Of a stretch of DNA of 36,177 nucleotides, positions 31,946 through 36,177 are shown piece after piece; within the stretch, counting starts at the first letter, position 1; every line of letters starts with the position of its first letter. The translations under genes were made by a program, and so were the position numbers. Source of the DNA: Bernardetia sp. (lineage in GTDB: Bacteria; Bacteroidota; Bacteroidia; Cytophagales; Bernardetiaceae). The notes beneath the pieces were generated by a model that saw only the letters and a program-made list of their open reading frames with translations, was not told where the DNA came from and searched no databases. The stretch lies in contig JAHDBD010000037.1 of the NCBI GenBank assembly GCA_020630575.1, positions 1 to 36,177 on the forward strand. Reading direction: 5' to 3'.

Positions 31946-33409
31946 TTACGATTTAAAGTGTTTTTCTAAAAACTGGAGTGCATTCGAACTCATTACTCTT
32001 GAAATAACTTCACTAGGTAGTATCTTATTTTCTCTATCTAACGGACAGTTAGCATCTTTAAAATAGTTTTCAGCATGTCTTTCAAGATAACTAGCCAGCA
32101 AATCCATCTCTGAGGCTGTCCAAAAACCATTTAGAGGATCTATAATACCATCATAATCACTACCTATAGCTATATTATTCCAAGCAGGAAGATTATGTTT
32201 GTCAAGCACTTCTGCTATATGTTTTATTTGATTCCATACTATTTCAGAACGATAGTGTAATAACATGTGTCTTCGGATAGAACGTTTTACATTTTTAAGA
32301 GCTTCTCTACTTATTAATCTTCTTTCATCCATCTGTAAACCCATAATTCCACCACTTTGTGCTACCTCTACTATTTCACTATCATAAAAATTAATATCTT
32401 CCTTATAAAAAAATCTTCCTGTTTTAATAGAAGATAAGCTAGGATTAGTAGGTGAAGTTAGTCCATTCATTGCACCATGACTGATAATAATAGGAATATT
32501 TTCTGAAGCATACTCTTCCTTCAATATTTGATAATATTCTTCTCTAGCCTTAACACTCATGTGTTTGATATCTATCAAAATACGTTTTCCATTTTTATTT
32601 TCTAATAATTGATGCAGGATTATTTTTCCTTTTTCAGTAAATCCTTCTCCTATTCCGTATTCTTGATTCGTAACACAATCAGCTATTCCGACTAGGCTTT
32701 TGGCGTGTCCACACAACTCATTCCAAAAATGATGTGCTAGTGTTACAAAGAAAGGAGAGTGCTGCCAATTTTTGATTTTGTCTGTATTCTCTTTCAACAA
32801 ATTAATATCTGAGCTACTATTAGCTCCATACAATCCACAATCTAATACATGCATACCTTCAATGGTTAGGAGCAGACATATAGTAATTACATCACTATTT
32901 GGATTAGTATCTACATACGATAAAATTTCGTCGTAACTTCTTACTATTTTATAACGAACTTTATGTTGATTATCTACTTTTACTACAACTCCATCTAATT
33001 GTTGATAAAATTGATACTCTTCTTCTAAATCTTTAAAATAACTATCCAAATTTTGAAGATAATCAATTCTTTTATCTCCAATACCTGTTAGAAGATTCAG
33101 AGGTATATCTGAAATCATATTCTGACCTAACTTATTTTTAACAAAACCTTTCTCAAGAGGATACAAAGAAGCACACACTACGTGTACTCCACCTTTAAAA
33201 AGAGTAGTACAATCCGATTGTGTAAACTTAGTCAAAGAGCCTAATGTATTAATAATCTTCTTGAAAATATTAGGAGTTTGCTGATGCCAAATGCTACTTC
33301 TATCACTAAGTTTTGTGCTATTTTTTCTATTTTTTTTATTAAAGCTTTTTCCAAAAGGCTTCATAGCTGGATGACAATGCAAATCAACATAAAAATCATA
33401 TTGGCTCAT
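31946..33409 (-). CDS. M19-like membrane-dipeptidase family metallohydrolase
   Basis: A 487-residue protein, longer than the ~370-400 usual for the family. The N-terminal metal motif is DLHCHPAMKPFG (His11, His13). A renal-dipeptidase-type enzyme would have HxD, so this looks like the HxH of the wider amidohydrolase superfamily. Further family landmarks in order are LTIEGMHVL (bridging Glu), TLAHHFWNELCGHA, ILIDIKHMS, IPIIISHGAMNGL and AIGSDYDGIIDP, the M19 Asp-containing loop. It probably hydrolyses a dipeptide or related amide, in the cytoplasm since no signal peptide is present. It stands alone between two intergenic repeat units. Confidence 0.75.
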   Translation of the reverse strand: MSQYDFYVDLHCHPAMKPFGKSFNKKNRKNSTKLSDRSSIWHQQTPNIFKKIINTLGSLTKFTQSDCTTLFKGGVHVVCASLYPLEKGFVKNKLGQNMISDIPLNLLTGIGDKRIDYLQNLDSYFKDLEEEYQFYQQLDGVVVKVDNQHKVRYKIVRSYDEILSYVDTNPNSDVITICLLLTIEGMHVLDCGLYGANSSSDINLLKENTDKIKNWQHSPFFVTLAHHFWNELCGHAKSLVGIADCVTNQEYGIGEGFTEKGKIILHQLLENKNGKRILIDIKHMSVKAREEYYQILKEEYASENIPIIISHGAMNGLTSPTNPSLSSIKTGRFFYKEDINFYDSEIVEVAQSGGIMGLQMDERRLISREALKNVKRSIRRHMLLHYRSEIVWNQIKHIAEVLDKHNLPAWNNIAIGSDYDGIIDPLNGFWTASEMDLLASYLERHAENYFKDANCPLDRENKILPSEVISRVMSSNALQFLEKHFKS

Positions 33410-33534
33410 AAGTAAAATGGGTTAAGGTAATGTAGCTTGAACAAAATTATTTAGGCAACTATTCTTATAGAATTTATTCTACTTTAAAAAAAGTGTTTAG
33501 TTAATTCTTTATTTAATTATACTACCTAAATATA

Positions 33535-33720
33535 CAAATAATAACTTCAGGATTGCAAAAAGTAATGCCAAGGCTATTTTGATAGAAAGAAAATAAATTT
33601 GCTGATTTGTAAAATACAAATTAGTTGTCTCATCACTTTACAACGTCCTACCAAAGTCTTCCACATATTACTCACTTGTTTGGAAACGGATGAAAGCCTA
33701 TAAAAATAGCTAAAAAAGAC
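33535..33720. repeat. Intergenic repeat unit B
   Basis: A degenerate hairpin (CAGGATTGCAAAAAGTAATG, then CCAAGGCTATTTTGATAGAA) is followed by the same tail: GAAAATAAATTTGCTGATTT, an internal TTCCACATA...TTTGGAA stem and CCTATAAAAATAGCT. It lies directly downstream of the serine-hydrolase gene on the minus strand. Confidence 0.6.
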
Positions 33721-33729
33721 CAAGGGTAA

Positions 33730-35382
33730 TTATATTTTTTCAAATTCTATTCCCATTATGATAAAACTTATAATTTCGTTTTTCTTATTTCTTATAAATT
33801 CAATTGGACTAATTGGTATTTCTAATATATCTTTAGAAAGTGATGTTAATTCATTTTTATACGCTCCATTTTTAAAATAAAAATACAAAGTATCATTTTC
33901 TAAACTAATCTTTTTACTGATTTGAAAGTCTTTATTAAAATAATGACCTTCAAACTCTTTTAATTCTTCTTTTGAATGATTATAGGATTGAAATTCTTTA
34001 AAAAGCCAAGGAGTTTCATTTTCTAAATCATCATAGGTATATTGCTTTTTACCGTTCTCAAAACTGAATTGAATTATTGCTTTGTTATCTCCCATTATAA
34101 AGACAAATTTATGATTTCCAATGGGTTTGAGTTCTGCTATTTTATCTCCATCTAATGTTAAAGCATAAAGTATATTGTTTTTTAGTTTTATAGAATTAGC
34201 TTTTCGATCATCATCATTGTAATAAAATAAATAAGTGCCTTCATACTTTTTTAGGTCATTATATGAAAGTTTTATTTCGGTATATTCTAAAGTCTTTTGC
34301 TTTGATTTTTTAGACGGAATATACAAATCTACAAACTGGAAAAAGCGTTCTCTAAAATCCCAATCAAATGTATTTTGTGTAGTAAAAAATGCTACATCTA
34401 GTTTTGGAAAATACAAATATTTTGATACAAAACCACCTACACTCATACCATCAAATCCAACAGCTTCATAACCATTATGAGTTTCAAATTCTACTCCTAA
34501 TCCAAAATTTATTAATGTTCCATCATTTAACTTTGCCTTGGTGTACATTTTTTTCCAAAGTTCTGGTGTTCCAATTATAGATTTTTTTAAGTTTTGATGC
34601 CATTTAAACATATCTTGAGGAGTAGTTAGAATCTGTCCATCGCCAGCATATTTTAAGGAATAAAAATGTGTTTTGAAGAATTGTCCTTCTTCTTCTGTAT
34701 ATCCAATGGCTCTATTTTTTACAATTTTGTAAATATCATTATTGAAAGTAGTGTGGTTCATTTTGAGTGGGTCAAAAATATTTTTCTGCAAATAACCACT
34801 ATAAGATTCTTCCGAAGCTTTTTCAATAATAGAAGCAAGTAAAATATAGTTTGAATTTGTATAATAAAAATGCGTTCCAGGTATAAAACGAAGTTCCTTG
34901 ACTTTAGTAATTATATTAATCATTTGTGTTTGATTAAGATAGTCGTGAAACCACAAATCAATAATGCCCAAATAAGGATCAACTTCTTTAATGCCACTTG
35001 TTTGATTTAATAGTTGCTCAATGGTGGGATTTCCTTTTTCATAGCGAGGAAGCTTATCAATGTACTTATAAACAGGGTCTTTAATAGATAATTTTCCTTC
35101 TTGTTCTAATAATAAAATAGCTGCTGCCGTAAATTGTTTAGCGATTGAGCCTACATCAAAAACAGTTTCACTAGTTATTGGAATATTGTAATCTAAGTTT
35201 GCATTACCATATTGTTTTTCAAAGATGATTTTATCCTTTTCAAATACAGCAACAGAAAATCCAGCTTCATCTTTTTTTACTTGATATAATTTATCAATTT
35301 TGGATTCTATATTTTGAGAGTTTGCTAAGTTTGGTACTAATTGGATAAGTAGGATAAGAAATACGAATTGAATCTTTTGCAT
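33730..35382 (-). CDS. Serine hydrolase of the beta-lactamase/PBP class C family
   Basis: ATG 35382 opens the signal peptide (MQKIQFVFLILLIQLVPNLA, NSQ), giving a 550-residue exported protein. The beta-lactamase-like domain (about 28-370) has SIAK (Ser79, Lys82) as the nucleophile motif and YTN (Tyr174-Asn176) as the second. The third motif, usually H/K-x-G, reads FDGMSVGGF, so the basic residue is absent. The C-terminal ~180 residues form a strand-rich domain often seen as DUF3471 or a lipocalin-like tail, which I cannot name firmly. Such proteins act as D,D-peptidases, esterases or D-amino-acid amidases; antibiotic resistance is not implied. Confidence 0.85.
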   Translation of the reverse strand: MQKIQFVFLILLIQLVPNLANSQNIESKIDKLYQVKKDEAGFSVAVFEKDKIIFEKQYGNANLDYNIPITSETVFDVGSIAKQFTAAAILLLEQEGKLSIKDPVYKYIDKLPRYEKGNPTIEQLLNQTSGIKEVDPYLGIIDLWFHDYLNQTQMINIITKVKELRFIPGTHFYYTNSNYILLASIIEKASEESYSGYLQKNIFDPLKMNHTTFNNDIYKIVKNRAIGYTEEEGQFFKTHFYSLKYAGDGQILTTPQDMFKWHQNLKKSIIGTPELWKKMYTKAKLNDGTLINFGLGVEFETHNGYEAVGFDGMSVGGFVSKYLYFPKLDVAFFTTQNTFDWDFRERFFQFVDLYIPSKKSKQKTLEYTEIKLSYNDLKKYEGTYLFYYNDDDRKANSIKLKNNILYALTLDGDKIAELKPIGNHKFVFIMGDNKAIIQFSFENGKKQYTYDDLENETPWLFKEFQSYNHSKEELKEFEGHYFNKDFQISKKISLENDTLYFYFKNGAYKNELTSLSKDILEIPISPIEFIRNKKNEIISFIIMGIEFEKI

Positions 35383-35439
35383 CTGATGTTTTCTATTTAA
35401 AGACACTATTTTTTTTATAGGGTTGTAATTTAAAATAAA

Positions 35440-35600
35440 AATTCTCTCAAAGATAAAAGAAAATAAATTTGCTGATTTTTAAAACAAAAACTACTTACCT
35501 CATCGCTTTAGAACGCCAGCCAGAGGCTTCCAAATAGCTGCTCACTCGTTTGGAAACCAGAGAGAGGCTAATAAAATAGCTGAGAAAGGGCAGGGAAAGA
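35440..35600. repeat. Intergenic repeat unit C
   Basis: It contains AGAAAATAAATTTGCTGATTT, then ACTTACCTCATCGCTTTAG and an internal hairpin (TTCCAAATAGCTGCTCACTC then GTTTGGAA), ending AGGCTAATAAAATAGCTGAG. It lacks the leading AGCCTTAG hairpin. It matches units A and B along most of the tail. Confidence 0.65.
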
Positions 35601-35632
35601 AAATTGAAATCTGTAAAATTTCAATTTTAATA

Positions 35633-35884
35633 TTAAATTTCTCCTTTATAGTCGCTTGCCCAACCTAAAATAGCTTTAAACTTTTGAGCAGGTAAAAATT
35701 TAAAAACTGTTGAGTTGGTACGCTCTCTTATATAAAATCTACCAAAATCTTTAATGGTTACTGAATCTCCTTTTTTCATTGAATCTAAAATAATTTGAGT
35801 AAAAACTTGAACCTGCTTTTTAGCAGTTTCTTCATCACAATCCACTTCTTGGGCATATTTCTTAACAAATTCCTTGTTGTTCAT
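35633..35884 (-). CDS. HU-family DNA-binding protein, short form
   Basis: An 83-residue protein with the HU/IHF order: two N-terminal helices (NNKEFVKKYAQEVDCDEETA and VQVFTQIILDSMKKGDSVT), the GRFYIRERT turn after IKDFG, then a shortened arm and a C-terminal helix (AQKFKAILGWASDY). Standard HU has about 90 residues with a longer basic DNA arm containing a proline. Here only about 10 residues (NSTVFKFLPA) span that part, so DNA bending may be weak or altered. It lies alone between intergenic repeat units. Confidence 0.75.
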   Translation of the reverse strand: MNNKEFVKKYAQEVDCDEETAKKQVQVFTQIILDSMKKGDSVTIKDFGRFYIRERTNSTVFKFLPAQKFKAILGWASDYKGEI

Positions 35885-35979
35885 GGTATTTTAATTGAGT
35901 TTATTTAGATTTGTGTTTCATAATTTTGACTTCAAACCAAGATACGAAAAAAACTTATTTTTTGATTTTTCTAAATAAA

Positions 35980-36115
35980 AAACAGCCTTAGAATTACTTT
36001 TTCTGTAAAGCTAAGGCTATAATAAACGTGCTGATTTTTAAACAAAAAACTATTTTCTTTATTACTTTAGAACGAAAAACACAAAGCGTGACGCTTAAAT
36101 ACATTGGTAGGTTCT
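35980..36115. repeat. Intergenic repeat unit D and palindrome half
   Basis: The hairpin CAGCCTTAGAATTAC ... GTAAAGCTAAGGCT (35983-36018) is followed by GTGCTGATTTTTAAAC and ATTACTTTAGAACG, the tail of the unit family. Then AAAGCGTGACGCTTAAATAC resembles the TATTTAAGCG core of the palindromic repeats near 1094 and 4762. No gene is seen from here to the window end. Confidence 0.5.
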
Positions 36116-36177
36116 TAGTGGGACACTCAATGTTGTCAACTTAAGGTTTTACAAATGTGTTTTTTTTGAAAAATGAT

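Noticed and set aside
33730..35382. Antibiotic-resistance beta-lactamase
   Set aside because: The SxxK and YxN motifs fit the broad class C-like serine hydrolase family, but the third motif lacks its basic residue and the long C-terminal domain is typical of peptidase or esterase relatives.

Overview
The window looks like the chromosome of a low-GC marine or gliding Bacteroidota bacterium of the Cytophagales (Bernardetia/Flexibacter-like; this placement is inference). The support is the strong A+T bias, TAnnTTTG-type -7 promoter boxes, an IntDOT-like tyrosine recombinase lacking the first catalytic arginine, a fused E1 alpha-beta pyruvate dehydrogenase, and many exported proteins ending their signal peptide in xAQ or a lipobox.

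Region 1 (1 to ~12802) is a compact integrative element of about 12.4 kb inserted at the 3' end of a tRNA-Arg(ACG) gene. A 50-bp perfect direct repeat (360-409 and 12753-12802), containing the last 14 nt of the tRNA, marks attL and attR. Sequence outside attL (61-359) also matches the inner right end (about 12480-12752), so the left edge of the window probably lies in the right end of a second related element joined in tandem. Copies of GTGTAACCA, sometimes as inverted pairs, cluster at both ends and look like recombinase arm sites. The minus-strand core is, in transcription order: a small disrupted DNA-binding gene, the integrase, a VapE-type helicase, a toprim primase, a membrane/coiled-coil/zinc-finger protein and an HTH protein. 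An XRE regulator is divergent. Cargo on the plus strand is a STAND/NACHT ATPase whose C-terminal part is a separate, ATGA-overlapping gene of PPR-like repeats, a likely split NLR-type sensor (candidate anti-phage system). It is preceded by a beheaded restriction-modification fragment and flanked by inverted copies of a palindromic repeat. Three core genes are damaged: a nonsense codon in the integrase, a transposon insertion in the neighbouring small gene, and a one-base frameshift in the primase. The mobility and replication functions may be dying while the cargo is intact. Two copies of a ~142-bp MITE with 10-bp target duplications sit in the element.

Region 2 (12789-14940) holds two identical tRNA-Arg(ACG) genes separated by a long palindrome, then a decayed IS4-like insertion sequence with about 13-bp inverted ends.

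Region 3 (14970-24400) is housekeeping: pyruvate dehydrogenase E2 (plus strand) and, 4.3 kb away on the other strand, a fused E1 alpha-beta subunit with an unusual ~340-residue acidic N-terminal extension carrying repeated [SN]PLDM motifs. Between them are a THUMP-domain RNA methyltransferase, a large exported protein of unknown function and an outer-membrane-barrel-like protein.

Region 4 (24400-36177) contains a LytTR remnant, a lipoprotein, a seven-repeat FG-GAP propeller protein, and a cluster of AhpD-like, DoxX-like and exported HAD proteins. A TetR regulator lies beside the cluster, and two matching palindromes suggest it controls both itself and the cluster. Then follow a flavin monooxygenase, an exported protein, an M19-like dipeptidase, a serine hydrolase and an HU-like protein. 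Spacers in this region share a recurrent hairpin family and a longer 150-200 bp intergenic repeat.
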